From Curtobacterium sp. A7_M15 (GTDB lineage Bacteria; Actinomycetota; Actinomycetes; Actinomycetales; Microbacteriaceae), in assembly GCF_030705415.1 (NCBI RefSeq), contig NZ_JAUZED010000008.1:1-58938 (forward strand): a stretch of DNA of 58,938 nt. Reading direction: 5' to 3'. Shown here in pieces: positions 35,365-43,663 of this stretch. The notes below the pieces were generated by a model. It was given only the letters and a program-made list of their open reading frames with translations. It was not told where the DNA came from and ran no database searches. The position numbers and the translations under genes were made by a program. Position 1 is the first letter of the stretch, and the number at the start of each line of letters is the position of its first letter.

Positions 35365-35393
35365 GCGCGGTGCGGGGCGGACCCGCACCGCGC
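35365..35393. repeat. GC-rich palindromic repeat, copy 2
   Basis: Arms GCGCGGTGCGGG (35365-35376) and CCCGCACCGCGC (35382-35393) with a five-base loop, followed by CTCC. The right half matches the CACCGCGCCTCC core seen at 17.2, 38.1 and 41.4 kb. Confidence 0.65.
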
Positions 35394-35429
35394 CTCCCGA
35401 ACCGTCCCCTGCTCACCGGACGCAACGAG

Positions 35430-35447
35430 GTCACGCCCACGGCGAAC
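35430..35447. promoter_or_regulatory. Candidate ClgR binding site upstream of clpC
   Basis: CGC-CCACG-GCG followed by AAC fits the ClgR consensus CGC-YNANR-GCG-WWS at all positions on that side, with one mismatch in the left flank. It lies about 30 bases before a TAGTCT -10 at 35476-35481. ClgR activates clp genes in Corynebacterium, Mycobacterium and Streptomyces. The clgR gene is not in the window. Confidence 0.5.
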
Positions 35448-35526
35448 AGGGGCAGACCACCCGGGATGCGCTGGTTAGTCTCGATGTACGTCACCGGGCC
35501 AGTTCCGGTCCGGCAAGGGAGAGCAC

Positions 35527-38043
35527 ATGTTCGAGAGATTCACCGACCGAGCCCGTCGTGTTGTCGTCCTCGCTCAAGAAGAAGCGAAGATGCTCAACCA
35601 CAACTACATCGGCACCGAGCACATCCTCCTCGGCCTCATCCACGAGGGCGAGGGCGTCGCCGCCAAGGCGCTGGAGTCGCTCGGCATCTCGCTCGATGCC
35701 GTCCGCGAGCAGGTCCAGGACATCATCGGGCAGGGGCAGCAGCAGCCGACCGGGCACATCCCGTTCACGCCGCGCGCCAAGAAGGTGCTCGAGCTGTCCC
35801 TGCGCGAGGCGCTGCAGCTCGGCCACAACTACATCGGGACCGAGCACATCCTGCTCGGGCTCATCCGCGAGGGCGAGGGCGTCGCCGCCCAGGTCCTCGT
35901 CAAGCTCGGCGCGGACCTCAACCGCGTCCGTCAGCAGGTCATCCAGCTCCTGTCCGGCTACCAGGGCAAGGAAGCGGTCGCCGTCGGCGGCGAGACCCAG
36001 CAGAACGCGCAGCAGGGGTCGCAGGTCCTCGACCAGTTCGGTCGGAACCTCACCCAGGCCGCCCGCGACGCCAAGCTCGACCCGGTCATCGGGCGCGAGA
36101 AGGAGATGGAGCGGGTCATGCAGATCCTCTCCCGTCGCTCCAAGAACAACCCCGTCCTGATCGGTGAGCCGGGCGTCGGCAAGACCGCGGTCGTCGAGGG
36201 CCTGGCCCAGGCGATCGTCAAGGGCGACGTCCCGGAGACGCTGAAGGACAAGCAGCTCTACTCGCTCGACCTCGGGTCGCTCATCGCCGGCTCCCGCTAC
36301 CGCGGTGACTTCGAGGAGCGCCTCAAGAAGGTCACGAAGGAGATCCGCACCCGCGGCGACATCATCGTCTTCATCGACGAGATCCACACGCTCGTCGGAG
36401 CCGGCGCTGCCGAGGGCGCGATCGACGCCGCGTCGATCCTCAAGCCGCTCCTCGCCCGTGGTGAGCTCCAGACCATCGGTGCCACCACGCTCGACGAGTA
36501 CCGCAAGCACTTCGAGAAGGACGCCGCACTCGAGCGTCGCTTCCAGCCGGTGCAGGTCAACGAGCCGTCGCTGCCGCACGCGATCAACATCCTCAAGGGC
36601 CTCCGCGACAAGTACGAGGCGTTCCACAAGGTGTCCATCACCGACGGCGCGATCGTCGCCGCGGCGAACCTGGCCGACCGCTACGTGCAGGACCGCTTCC
36701 TGCCGGACAAGGCCATCGACCTGATCGACGAGGCCGGCGCTCGCCTCCGCCTGTCGATCCTGTCGGCGCCGCCGGAGCTCCGCGAGTTCGACGAGAAGAT
36801 CTCGACGGTCCGCGGGTCGAAGGAAGCCGCCATCGAGGAGCAGGACTTCGAGAAGGCTGCGTCGCTCCGTGACGAGGAGAAGAAGCTCCTCGGCGAGCGT
36901 CTCCGCCTCGAGAAGCAGTGGCGTGCGGGTGACGTCGCCGCGTCCGGCACCGTCGACGAGGGCATCATCGCCGAGGTCCTGGCGCAGGCCACGGGCATCC
37001 CGGTGTTCAAGCTCACCGAAGAGGAGACCTCGCGTCTCGTCTTCATGGAGAAGGCCCTGCACGAGCGCGTCATCGGTCAGGAAGAGGCCATCTCGGCCCT
37101 CTCGAAGACCATCCGCCGCACCCGTGCCGGTCTGAAGGACCCGAACCGCCCCTCGGGCTCGTTCATCTTCGCCGGCCCCACTGGTGTCGGGAAGACCGAG
37201 CTCGCCAAGGCGCTCGCCGAGTTCCTCTTCGACGACGAGGGCGCGCTGATCTCCCTCGACATGTCAGAGTTCGGTGAGAAGCACACGGTCTCGCGACTCT
37301 TCGGTGCCCCTCCCGGGTTCGTCGGGTTCGAGGAGGGCGGCCAGCTCACCGAGAAGGTGCGTCGCAAGCCGTTCTCCGTGGTCCTCTTCGACGAGATCGA
37401 GAAGGCCCACCCGGACATCTTCAACTCGCTGCTGCAGGTCCTCGAAGAGGGTCGTCTGACCGATGGTCAGGGCCGCGTCGTCGACTTCAAGAACACCGTC
37501 ATCATCATGACCACGAACCTCGGTTCGCAGGGCATCGCGGGTGGTCCGGTGGGCTTCCAGGTCGAGGGTGACTCGGCTGTCGGCTACGACCGCATGCGCT
37601 CGAAGGTGAACGAGGAGCTCAAGAAGCACTTCAAGCCGGAGTTCCTCAACCGCGTGGACGACACGATCGTGTTCCCGCAGCTCTCGCAGTCCGAGCTGCT
37701 GCAGATCGTGGACCTCTTCGTGAAGCGCCTGTCGGACCGCCTGCTCGACCGCGACATGACGGTGGAGCTCACGCTCGCCGCCAAGGAGCAGCTCATCAAG
37801 GTCGGGTTCGACCCCGCCCTCGGTGCTCGCCCGCTCCGCCGCGCGATGCAGCACGAGGTCGAGGACCAGCTGTCCGAGCACATCCTGCAGGGTGAGCTCA
37901 ACGCCGGCGACCACGTGAAGGTCGACTTCCACGACGGAGCGTTCCAGTTCGAGACCGGGCGTCAGCCGGGTCGCGAGGAGGTCCTCGCCGGGGCAGCCGC
38001 CGTCGAGGCGACGGACGCTCCGCAGGGTGAGATCGAGTCCTAG
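35527..38043 (+). CDS. clpC: ATP-dependent Clp protease ATP-binding subunit ClpC
   Basis: An 838-residue AAA+ unfoldase that feeds ClpP. The N-domain has two repeats ([15 protein letters not shown] and [15 protein letters not shown]). Walker A motifs are GEPGVGKT from residue 213 and GPTGVGKT from residue 550, and a UVR-type coiled region ([20 protein letters not shown]) lies between them near 438-457, where adaptor proteins bind. The protein is a typical actinobacterial ClpC1. Promoter TAGTCT and a ClgR-like site lie upstream; a palindromic repeat follows the stop. Confidence 0.97.
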   Translation: MFERFTDRARRVVVLAQEEAKMLNHNYIGTEHILLGLIHEGEGVAAKALESLGISLDAVREQVQDIIGQGQQQPTGHIPFTPRAKKVLELSLREALQLGHNYIGTEHILLGLIREGEGVAAQVLVKLGADLNRVRQQVIQLLSGYQGKEAVAVGGETQQNAQQGSQVLDQFGRNLTQAARDAKLDPVIGREKEMERVMQILSRRSKNNPVLIGEPGVGKTAVVEGLAQAIVKGDVPETLKDKQLYSLDLGSLIAGSRYRGDFEERLKKVTKEIRTRGDIIVFIDEIHTLVGAGAAEGAIDAASILKPLLARGELQTIGATTLDEYRKHFEKDAALERRFQPVQVNEPSLPHAINILKGLRDKYEAFHKVSITDGAIVAAANLADRYVQDRFLPDKAIDLIDEAGARLRLSILSAPPELREFDEKISTVRGSKEAAIEEQDFEKAASLRDEEKKLLGERLRLEKQWRAGDVAASGTVDEGIIAEVLAQATGIPVFKLTEEETSRLVFMEKALHERVIGQEEAISALSKTIRRTRAGLKDPNRPSGSFIFAGPTGVGKTELAKALAEFLFDDEGALISLDMSEFGEKHTVSRLFGAPPGFVGFEEGGQLTEKVRRKPFSVVLFDEIEKAHPDIFNSLLQVLEEGRLTDGQGRVVDFKNTVIIMTTNLGSQGIAGGPVGFQVEGDSAVGYDRMRSKVNEELKKHFKPEFLNRVDDTIVFPQLSQSELLQIVDLFVKRLSDRLLDRDMTVELTLAAKEQLIKVGFDPALGARPLRRAMQHEVEDQLSEHILQGELNAGDHVKVDFHDGAFQFETGRQPGREEVLAGAAAVEATDAPQGEIES

Positions 38044-38060
38044 GACCCAGCAGGACCCAT

Positions 38061-38100
38061 GACAGGAGGCGCGGTGCCGGTCGGTACCGCGCCTCCTGTC
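38061..38100. repeat. GC-rich palindromic repeat, copy 3 (clpC terminator)
   Basis: Arms GACAGGAGGCGCGGT (38061-38075) and ACCGCGCCTCCTGTC (38086-38100) are perfect over 15 bases and extend to 18 with one G-U pair, loop GGTC. This is the cleanest member of the family and lies 18 bases after the clpC stop. Confidence 0.75.
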
Positions 38101-38164
38101 ACGACACGGGTGGGACGGTTCGCGCGTCGGTGTACCACCGGCCCTCGTCCGGGGGTACGGTGGT

Positions 38165-38275
38165 CACAGCGTGCGAGGGGTTCCCCCCAACACCCCGCAC
38201 GCAGCGCTCGACCGGTTCCCCCCAACAGGTCGAGACGCGCCGGCCCCGGTCTGTTCACAGACCGGGGCCGTTGCA
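38165..38275 (+). ncRNA. 6C RNA
   Basis: Two successive hairpins each present the same loop with a run of six C. The first pairs GCGTGC (38169-38174) with GCACGC (38197-38202) around GGTTCCCCCCAACA. The second pairs CTCGACC (38207-38213) with GGTCGAG (38228-38234) around the same GGTTCCCCCCAACA loop. A 13-bp terminator stem with TTCA loop follows (38241-38253 and 38258-38270). This is the defining layout of the actinobacterial 6C RNA, a conserved small RNA whose targets are not well defined. TACGGT at 38156-38161 is a possible -10. The exact ends are approximate. Confidence 0.85.
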
Positions 38276-38349
38276 CGTTCGTGCTCGTGACCGCGTTCGC
38301 GGTCGTCCTCGTGCCCGTGCCCGTGCCAGCGTTCGCGGTCGCGCTGGCG

Positions 38350-39360
38350 TCAGAGCGCTTCCGCGAAGTCGCGGACGGCCTGCTCCCAGCGCTCGGGGTC
38401 CTCGTTCCACTCGAGCGTGTGCGGCGCGGTCCGGAACACGACGGCACGCGTCCCAGCTTGGGCGGTCTGCTCGGCAACGTCGGCCTCGGACACCAGGGCG
38501 TCCGCAGCCGAGTGCACGAGCAGGGTCGGGGTCTCCGAGCCCTGCCAGGCGGTCGTCGCGACCGGAGCCGCGGCACCTGCCAGGCGTGACAGGACGTTCG
38601 TGGTCGCGATCCGTGCAGCGACGGTGCCGACGAACGCGGGGAGGCGCGCTCCCGTCACCGCGCCACGCAGCGCCGAGCGCACGCTGAGCAGCGGCGAGAC
38701 CCCGACCAGACCGTCCACCTCGACCCGGGAGGCGGCGACCGAGCACGCGAGCGCCCCCGCCGACCAGCCCTGCAGCACGACACGGGCGGCGCCGCGGCCC
38801 CGGGCTGCCCGGACGGCCGTCACGATGCGGTCGACCGCGCCGGGGTCGAGCGATCGGAGCGGGAGGTCGGTCGTGTCGACGATCTCGGACGTCGCCCCGA
38901 GGGCACGCCAGACCGGGATGCCCCGGAGGACCTGCCGCGGCCCGAGCGACTGCCCGTGCACGTGGATCACGTGCGTGCCCGTCGCCGCGGCCTCGTCCCC
39001 TGGCTCGTCGCCGGGGACGTCTGCGAGGTCGTCGTACAGCAGCGCGTCCCACTGCCACTCGCCGACGGTCGCCGACCCGTCCGTGCGACGCCGGACCGTC
39101 CCCCCGTCGACGTCGAGGACGCCCTGCACGAGGACGTCCTGGCCGTCCCGGGTGATCCGGTACGTCCCCGGCAGCCGGGTGTCGCGCGTGGCCACGAAGG
39201 TCGCCTCGGAAGGAGTGGCGCGGCGGACGGTCGCGGTCGCCGTGTACGGGGTCGGGAAGAGCAGCCGACGTGCGACGAACGCACCCAGCCCGAGCGTCCC
39301 GACGGCTCCCGCCGCGGTGCCGAGTGCGGTTCCGGTGGTGGCGATGCGTCCGCCGGTCAT
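38350..39360 (-). CDS. Membrane-anchored alpha/beta hydrolase
   Basis: A 336-residue protein with an N-terminal hydrophobic helix (about 12-30, AAGAVGTLGLGAFVA then RR), which may anchor it. An alpha/beta-hydrolase domain follows: HVHGQSLG oxyanion region near 133-140, nucleophile Ser200 in GWSAG, an acidic residue in LLVHSAADALV and the final His in TAPHTLEW. The substrate is unknown; esterase or thioesterase are the usual activities. The ATG overlaps the MAB_1171c-like stop (ATGA). It is the last gene of a four-gene operon. Confidence 0.8.
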   Translation of the reverse strand: MTGGRIATTGTALGTAAGAVGTLGLGAFVARRLLFPTPYTATATVRRATPSEATFVATRDTRLPGTYRITRDGQDVLVQGVLDVDGGTVRRRTDGSATVGEWQWDALLYDDLADVPGDEPGDEAAATGTHVIHVHGQSLGPRQVLRGIPVWRALGATSEIVDTTDLPLRSLDPGAVDRIVTAVRAARGRGAARVVLQGWSAGALACSVAASRVEVDGLVGVSPLLSVRSALRGAVTGARLPAFVGTVAARIATTNVLSRLAGAAAPVATTAWQGSETPTLLVHSAADALVSEADVAEQTAQAGTRAVVFRTAPHTLEWNEDPERWEQAVRDFAEAL

Positions 39361-40307
39361 GTGGTCTCCTCCAGTCGTGCGGTGGTGAGCGTCGCGGCGG
39401 CCGGGACGTCCTGCCCCGCCTCGCGTGCGCGGTCCTCGATCTCGACCGACAGCCGGTGCAGTCTGCTCCGCCACTGCGGGCGCTGCCACGCGATCGTGAA
39501 GTACAGGCCTCGGTTGCCGGACGCGCCCTCGAGTCGCCGGAGCTCGGGCTCCAGCGTCCGGAAGCGGATCCGGGCAGCCCGCCAGTCGCGGAACTCCCGC
39601 GCCGCGTCGGGCAGCACCCCGCCGGCGGCACCGACGGCGAGCAGCACCATCGAGGTCAGGAAGACCGGGGCGTAGAGGGTACCCAGCACCCGGACGGCGG
39701 CGTCCAGGCCGAGCACGTGCACGGCGTCGAGCGACACGGCGATCGCCGCGAGCAGGACCATCGCCCCGGCGCCGACGACGAAGAGCCAGTACATGCGGCC
39801 GAGGCCGTCGCCCTCGCGGAAGCCGCGGAGCACCGCCAGCGCCGATCGGGAGATGACGACCGCGATGTACGTCATCTCCACCGCCGAGTAGAGCGCGGTG
39901 GGCAGCTGGTCGCCGTACGCGACCATGAACTGCGAGGTGGGCTCCGGCGCGTCGATCATGACGAACAGCACGACGAGGGCGACGAGGACCAGTCCGACGC
40001 CGACGAGCCGGCTCGGTCGGAGCAGCCGTGCGGACCGGGCGGCAGCCTCGACCGACTGGGCGAGGGCGAACAGGCCGCACACCATCAGGCAGCGGCCGAG
40101 CAGGTCGGCGATGTTCGGTGTGCGGGTCAAGCCGCCGAGGAACGCCACGACGTCCGGCTGGTTGATGCTCAGCCCGACGGCCACGAACGAGCAGCAGACC
40201 ATGAGCCAGCTGACGCTCGCCGACTGGGTCCGCACCAGCCAGAGCCGGACGACGAGGACGGCCAGGATGAGCCAGACCGGCAGCGACCCCCAGACGTGCA
40301 GGGTCAC
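39357..40307 (-). CDS. MAB_1171c-family putative transporter / integral membrane protein
   Basis: A 316-residue protein with about seven transmembrane helices in the first 250 residues (starting LPVWLILAVLVVRLWLV and including LVGVGLVLVALVVLFVM) and a cytoplasmic C-terminal tail of about 80 residues with FRDWRAARIRFRTLEPEL. It matches my recollection of the MAB_1171c family, whose function is unknown and which often lies beside an XRE regulator and an ImmA/IrrE peptidase. GTG 40307 overlaps the peptidase TGA (GTGA). Confidence 0.75.
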   Translation of the reverse strand: MTLHVWGSLPVWLILAVLVVRLWLVRTQSASVSWLMVCCSFVAVGLSINQPDVVAFLGGLTRTPNIADLLGRCLMVCGLFALAQSVEAAARSARLLRPSRLVGVGLVLVALVVLFVMIDAPEPTSQFMVAYGDQLPTALYSAVEMTYIAVVISRSALAVLRGFREGDGLGRMYWLFVVGAGAMVLLAAIAVSLDAVHVLGLDAAVRVLGTLYAPVFLTSMVLLAVGAAGGVLPDAAREFRDWRAARIRFRTLEPELRRLEGASGNRGLYFTIAWQRPQWRSRLHRLSVEIEDRAREAGQDVPAAATLTTARLEETT

Positions 40308-40762
40308 CGGAAGATCCCGCGCGGTGCTCCGTCGGGGTCGAGCAGTCCGATCCGCAGGGCGAGCTGGTCGGCGACGAGCTCGACCGTCTGCTCGTGCGGG
40401 GTGTCCAGGGACCGGGTGAACGCCGTCCGCCCGGTGAGCAGCCCCGTGTACGCCTCGTGGTCGCAGCCGGGGTCGGCGAGGAACACGTGCGCGAGCTCGT
40501 GCAGCACACACGCCACCCGGGAGCGTTCGGACAGGTCGGGGCGCGTCTCGAGCAGGGCGTGGTCGGTGCGCTGGATGAGCCGGGCCGAGAGGTCACCGGG
40601 CAGTGCGGTCGTCCGGAGCCGGATCGGCTTGCCGAGCGTGGCCTCGGCCCGGACGAGCAGCTGCGGCAGCGTCAGCCGGCGGGGGAGTCCGAGCCGCTGC
40701 ACGCTGCGACGAGCCTCGGCCTGCTGCCGGCGGGCGCCGATCCGGTCGGCGAACGCGCTCAC
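40304..40762 (-). CDS. ImmA/IrrE-family metallopeptidase
   Basis: A 152-residue zinc peptidase with HELAH at residues 88-92 (two His ligands and the catalytic Glu) and a third ligand probably Glu129 in VELVADQLA. Enzymes of this family cleave an HTH repressor to switch on the linked genes, as ImmA does to ImmR and IrrE to DdrO. The XRE gene directly upstream, joined by a GTGA overlap, is the obvious candidate target. No signal peptide. Confidence 0.82.
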   Translation of the reverse strand: MSAFADRIGARRQQAEARRSVQRLGLPRRLTLPQLLVRAEATLGKPIRLRTTALPGDLSARLIQRTDHALLETRPDLSERSRVACVLHELAHVFLADPGCDHEAYTGLLTGRTAFTRSLDTPHEQTVELVADQLALRIGLLDPDGAPRGIFR

Positions 40763-41202
40763 GGTGTCGACCCGGAGTCGTCGAGTCGCCGGACGTGCTC
40801 GGTGAAGTCGCGGATCTCGGCCGCGGAGGCGAACTCCCCGAGACGTCGGGTGGCGAACGCCACGACCTCGCGCTTGCGGAGCTCGAGGACGAGTTCGAGC
40901 TGCGCCTGCACCCGCTCCGGCACGTCGGTGTTGCCGGCGGCGTCCGTCAGGTACTCGGGCGGCACACCGAAGTACCCGGCCAGTGCGACGAGCAGACGCT
41001 GGTCGCGGACGGCCGGCCCGTTCCCCCCGAGCATGTAGCCCCACCGCGGGCGGCTCATCGACGCGCCCTGCGCCTCGATCTCCGCCGCGATCTCCTTGTA
41101 GGCGGGGCGCTGCCCGGAATTCGCCTCGACGACGTCCATCAGGAGCTGCAGTTTCCGTGAGAGCTCTCGTCGGTGTGCGTCGTCGTCGGTGTACTCGATC
41201 AT
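40759..41202 (-). CDS. XRE-type regulator, EspR-like
   Basis: A 147-residue DNA-binding protein. Residues 1-90 form a HTH in which EIAAEIEAQGASMSRPRWGYMLGG and LLVALAGYFGVPPEYL match the extended, non-canonical HTH of EspR-type proteins. A C-terminal helical dimerisation part (ELVLELRKREVVAFATRRLGEF) follows. EspR itself is a nucleoid-type regulator of secretion genes in M. tuberculosis. ATG 41202 has GGGGAG eight bases upstream; an in-frame ATG at 41235 has none. It leads the operon and probably autoregulates through the palindrome upstream. Confidence 0.75.
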   Translation of the reverse strand: MIEYTDDDAHRRELSRKLQLLMDVVEANSGQRPAYKEIAAEIEAQGASMSRPRWGYMLGGNGPAVRDQRLLVALAGYFGVPPEYLTDAAGNTDVPERVQAQLELVLELRKREVVAFATRRLGEFASAAEIRDFTEHVRRLDDSGSTP

Positions 41203-41223
41203 GTCTCCCCGCCCCTGTACATC

Positions 41224-41234
41224 TGTCTCAGACA
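41224..41234. promoter_or_regulatory. Candidate operator TGTCT-C-AGACA upstream of the XRE operon
   Basis: An 11-bp perfect palindrome located 21-31 bases before the XRE start. On the minus strand it lies between a TTTACC (-35-like) and a TACAGG (-10-like) spaced by 16 bases. A site in the spacer would be suited to repression. The promoter call is weak; the palindrome is exact. Confidence 0.4.
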
Positions 41235-41370
41235 TGGTAAAACTGAACCAGCGCGTCGGCCAGCGACAACCACTCTGCCAGGCGTTCGCCCGTTCGTCAG
41301 GTCGGCATTTCATGGGGGGATGCCGAACAGGCGGGTGGCGCGCCGTGCGGTGGTCGCGACCCGACGACGG

Positions 41371-41451
41371 ACGGGAGGCGCGGTGCCAGCTGGCACCGCG
41401 CCCCCCCCGGGGCGGGGGGGCGGGGGCGCCCGCGGGCACCGCGCCTCCCGT
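41371..41451. repeat. GC-rich palindromic repeat, copy 4, with internal G/C tracts
   Basis: The left arm ACGGGAGGCGCGGTGCC (41371-41387) can pair with an inner GGCACCGCG (41392-41400), giving a perfect 22-bp palindrome, or with an outer GCACCGCGCCTCCCGT ending at 41451. Between them is a block of C and G runs of up to nine. This looks like the copy-3 structure with the right arm duplicated or invaded. Confidence 0.65.
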
Positions 41452-41486
41452 CTCGACCGTGGTCGCGTTCTCGTGTGTCGGCCTGG

Positions 41487-41939
41487 TCAGGCCTGCACGT
41501 CGCCGCGCCACCCGGAGTCGGTGGGTGCCGACTCGACGCGCTCCTTGTAGTTCTGCAGGTCCTTCTTCACGGCGTGGCCGCCGACGCCGACCGCCGAGCC
41601 GAGCTTCTCGAGGAAGCCGGTCGGCTCCCAGTCGATCTGCGCCGTGACGCGGGTCTCGTCGTCGGAGAGCTTGTGGAAGGTGACGACGCCGGCGTGGTCC
41701 GTCTCGCCGTCCTTGACCGTCCACGCGACCCGCTCGTCCGGGTGCTGCTCGGTGATGACGGCACGGAACTCGCGCTCCTGGCCGGCCACCTTGACGGTCC
41801 AGTCGGTGGTCTTGTCGTCGACCTGGACGATCTTCTCGACCTCGTCGAGGAAGTGCGGGAACTCCTCGAAGCGGGTCCACTGGTCGTAGGCCTGGCGGAC
41901 GGGGACGTTGACGTCGACGGTTTCGATGATCTGAGGCAT
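41487..41939 (-). CDS. SRPBCC-family (START/polyketide-cyclase-like) protein
   Basis: A 150-residue hot-dog-cavity protein of the SRPBCC superfamily, beginning PQIIETVDVNVPVRQAYDQW, with FEEFPHFLDEVEKIVQVDD and a C-terminal long helix (EKLGSAVGVGGHAVKKDLQ). Members bind lipophilic ligands; this YndB/ribosome-associated toxin-like group has no defined ligand. TACCGT lies seven bases upstream of the ATG (leaderless). It is divergent from argA over 73 bases. Confidence 0.82.
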   Translation of the reverse strand: MPQIIETVDVNVPVRQAYDQWTRFEEFPHFLDEVEKIVQVDDKTTDWTVKVAGQEREFRAVITEQHPDERVAWTVKDGETDHAGVVTFHKLSDDETRVTAQIDWEPTGFLEKLGSAVGVGGHAVKKDLQNYKERVESAPTDSGWRGDVQA

Positions 41940-42012
41940 GACCCGCACGGTAGGCGGCGGCGCCTGGGTGCCCTTCAGGGCGGTGTCCCCCGCGCGCACT
42001 ATGGTGAGTCAG

Positions 42013-42555
42013 ATGAGTGAGCACGGGAAGCACGCGTTCCACGAACGGGACGAACACGGCATCCTGGTGCGCCCGGCGCTCGCGTCGGACGTCCCGCACA
42101 TCCAGCGGCTCATCGCGCCCTACGTCGACCGGCGGATCCTGCTCGGCAAGGAGAACGTCGCGCTCTACGGCTCGATCCAGCAGTTCCGGATCGCCGAGGG
42201 CCCCGACGGCGTGCCGATCGGGTGCGGCGCGCTCGCCGTGTTCTGGGACGACATCGCCGAGGTGCGGACGCTCGCCCTGGATGCCGAGTGGATCCACAAG
42301 CGCGTCGGACACCGCATGCTCGAGGCGCTCGAGCACGACGCCCGCGAACTCGGTGTCGCCCGGATCTTCTGCCTCACGTTCGAGGTCGAGTTCTTCACGA
42401 AGCACGGGTACCTCGAGATCGGCGAGAGCGTCGTCTCGCCCGAGGTGTACGCCGAGCTCGTCCGGTCGTCGGACGAAGGGGTCGCGGAGTTCCTCGACCT
42501 CGCACGGGTGAAGCCGAACACGCTCGGCAACACCCGCATGCTGAAGATCCTCTGA
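42013..42555 (+). CDS. argA: Amino-acid N-acetyltransferase (N-acetylglutamate synthase, Rv2747 type)
   Basis: A 180-residue GNAT protein closely resembling mycobacterial Rv2747, which makes N-acetylglutamate, the first step of arginine synthesis. Shared segments are VRPALASDVPHIQRLI, IGCGALAVFWDD, EVRTLALD, FCLTFEVEFFTKHGY and the C-terminal EFLDLARVKPNTLGN. It lacks the amino-acid-kinase domain of classical ArgA. ATG 42013 is preferred because TATGGT lies seven bases upstream; ATG 42001 is possible. Confidence 0.88.
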   Translation: MSEHGKHAFHERDEHGILVRPALASDVPHIQRLIAPYVDRRILLGKENVALYGSIQQFRIAEGPDGVPIGCGALAVFWDDIAEVRTLALDAEWIHKRVGHRMLEALEHDARELGVARIFCLTFEVEFFTKHGYLEIGESVVSPEVYAELVRSSDEGVAEFLDLARVKPNTLGNTRMLKIL

Positions 42556-42619
42556 CGCTTTCGACCGCTGCGCGGCGGGGTTCCCCCGTGGTGCTCGCGC
42601 CGTTGTCTACCCTGTGCGC

Positions 42620-43324
42620 ATGTCGTCGTTCCGTCACCCCGTCGGGCCCGAGAAGCCGGGTGTCTACTGGCGCCGCCGTGCGATGGTCATCGGGGTGCTG
42701 CTGCTCATCGTGGTCGTCGTCGTGCTGATCGTGGTCGGGCGTGGTGGGGCGTCTGCGGACCCGGGCGGTGCTGCTGCGCCGTCTTCCTCTCCCTCGTCCG
42801 CTGCTGCGGCTTCCTCGTCCTCGGGCGCCGCCTCGTCGCGGGCCACGCCTCGTCCCTCAGCGTCGTCGACGCCGTCTGCTTCCGCATCCGGTGCCGCGTC
42901 GGGTTCCTCCGGCGCCGACGGTGCGACGTGTGCCAAGGACCAGATCGCGCTCACGCCCGTCGTGGACAAGACCTCGTACGGCCCCACCGAGGACCCGAAG
43001 ATCGCCATGTCGATCAAGAACACCGGGTCGAACTCGTGCCACATGGACCTCGGTTCGTCGCAGCAGGTCCTCACCATCTCGTCCGGCGAGGAGCAGTACT
43101 GGTCGTCGAAGGACTGCCAGACCGGTGGGACCAACCAGGACGTCACGATCAAGGCCGGGCAGACCCTCACCACGCCGGCGATCGCGTGGGACCGGACGCG
43201 GTCGTCGACGACGACGTGCGACTCATCGCGGCCGTCGGTCACCGGTGGGGGAGCCAGCTACCACCTGCAGGTGGCGGTGGGGAACATCGAGTCGAAGGCG
43301 TCGGTGCAGTTCATCCTCGAGTGA
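42620..43324 (+). CDS. Membrane-anchored or secreted protein with Ser/Ala-rich linker
   Basis: A 234-residue protein with an N-terminal membrane helix (VIGVLLLIVVVVVLIVV at about 24-40), a 60-residue low-complexity Ser/Ala/Pro linker, and an extracytoplasmic beta-rich domain from about residue 102 with two probable disulfide pairs (Cys102, Cys141, Cys173, Cys201). The domain resembles the DUF4232 or proteinase-inhibitor-like folds, but I cannot name it. TACCCT lies six bases before the ATG. It ends 80 bases before a strong terminator. Confidence 0.7.
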   Translation: MSSFRHPVGPEKPGVYWRRRAMVIGVLLLIVVVVVLIVVGRGGASADPGGAAAPSSSPSSAAAASSSSGAASSRATPRPSASSTPSASASGAASGSSGADGATCAKDQIALTPVVDKTSYGPTEDPKIAMSIKNTGSNSCHMDLGSSQQVLTISSGEEQYWSSKDCQTGGTNQDVTIKAGQTLTTPAIAWDRTRSSTTTCDSSRPSVTGGGASYHLQVAVGNIESKASVQFILE

Positions 43325-43403
43325 CGCGTGCGCCGCGTGCGCCGAACGTGCCGGAGGAGCGGGGGAGTGCTGCGGTCGGCGTGATCGTGCCGCCCGCGAA
43401 CGG

Positions 43404-43440
43404 GAACGGGCCCGTCGTCACGAAGACGACGGGCCCGTTC
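43404..43440. terminator. Bidirectional terminator after cspA
   Basis: A 16-bp perfect stem (43404-43419 and 43425-43440, loop ACGAA) lies between the secreted-protein gene and the convergent cspA, just 14 bases after the cspA stop. Confidence 0.9.
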
Positions 43441-43453
43441 TCAGCTGAGGAGA

Positions 43454-43663
43454 TCAGCCGATGACGGAGATGTTCTCCGCCTGCGGGCCCTTGCGACCCT
43501 CGGTGATGTCGAACTCCACCTTCTGGTTCTCCTCGAGCGACTTGTAGCCGTTGCCAGCGATCGCGGAGAAGTGAGCGAAGACGTCAGCGGAGCCGTCGTC
43601 CGGGGCGATGAAGCCGAAGCCCTTTTCGTTGTTGAACCACTTGACGGTGCCGGTCGATGCCAT
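43454..43663 (-). CDS. cspA: Cold-shock protein
   Basis: A 69-residue CspA-type RNA chaperone with RNP1 KGFGFIAP and RNP2-like DVFAHFSAI, starting [12 protein letters not shown]. It melts RNA structure during cold or growth transitions. AAGGA lies about nine bases before the ATG. The nearest promoter-like sequence is more than 200 bases upstream, so the mRNA probably has a long leader, as cold-shock messages often do. Confidence 0.96.
   Translation of the reverse strand: MASTGTVKWFNNEKGFGFIAPDDGSADVFAHFSAIAGNGYKSLEENQKVEFDITEGRKGPQAENISVIG

Noticed and set aside
39357-40596. Long frame merging the hydrolase with sequence upstream (up to 748 codons)
   Set aside because: The upstream part is antiparallel-composition noise; an ATGA overlap at 39357-39360 gives the true start of the hydrolase.
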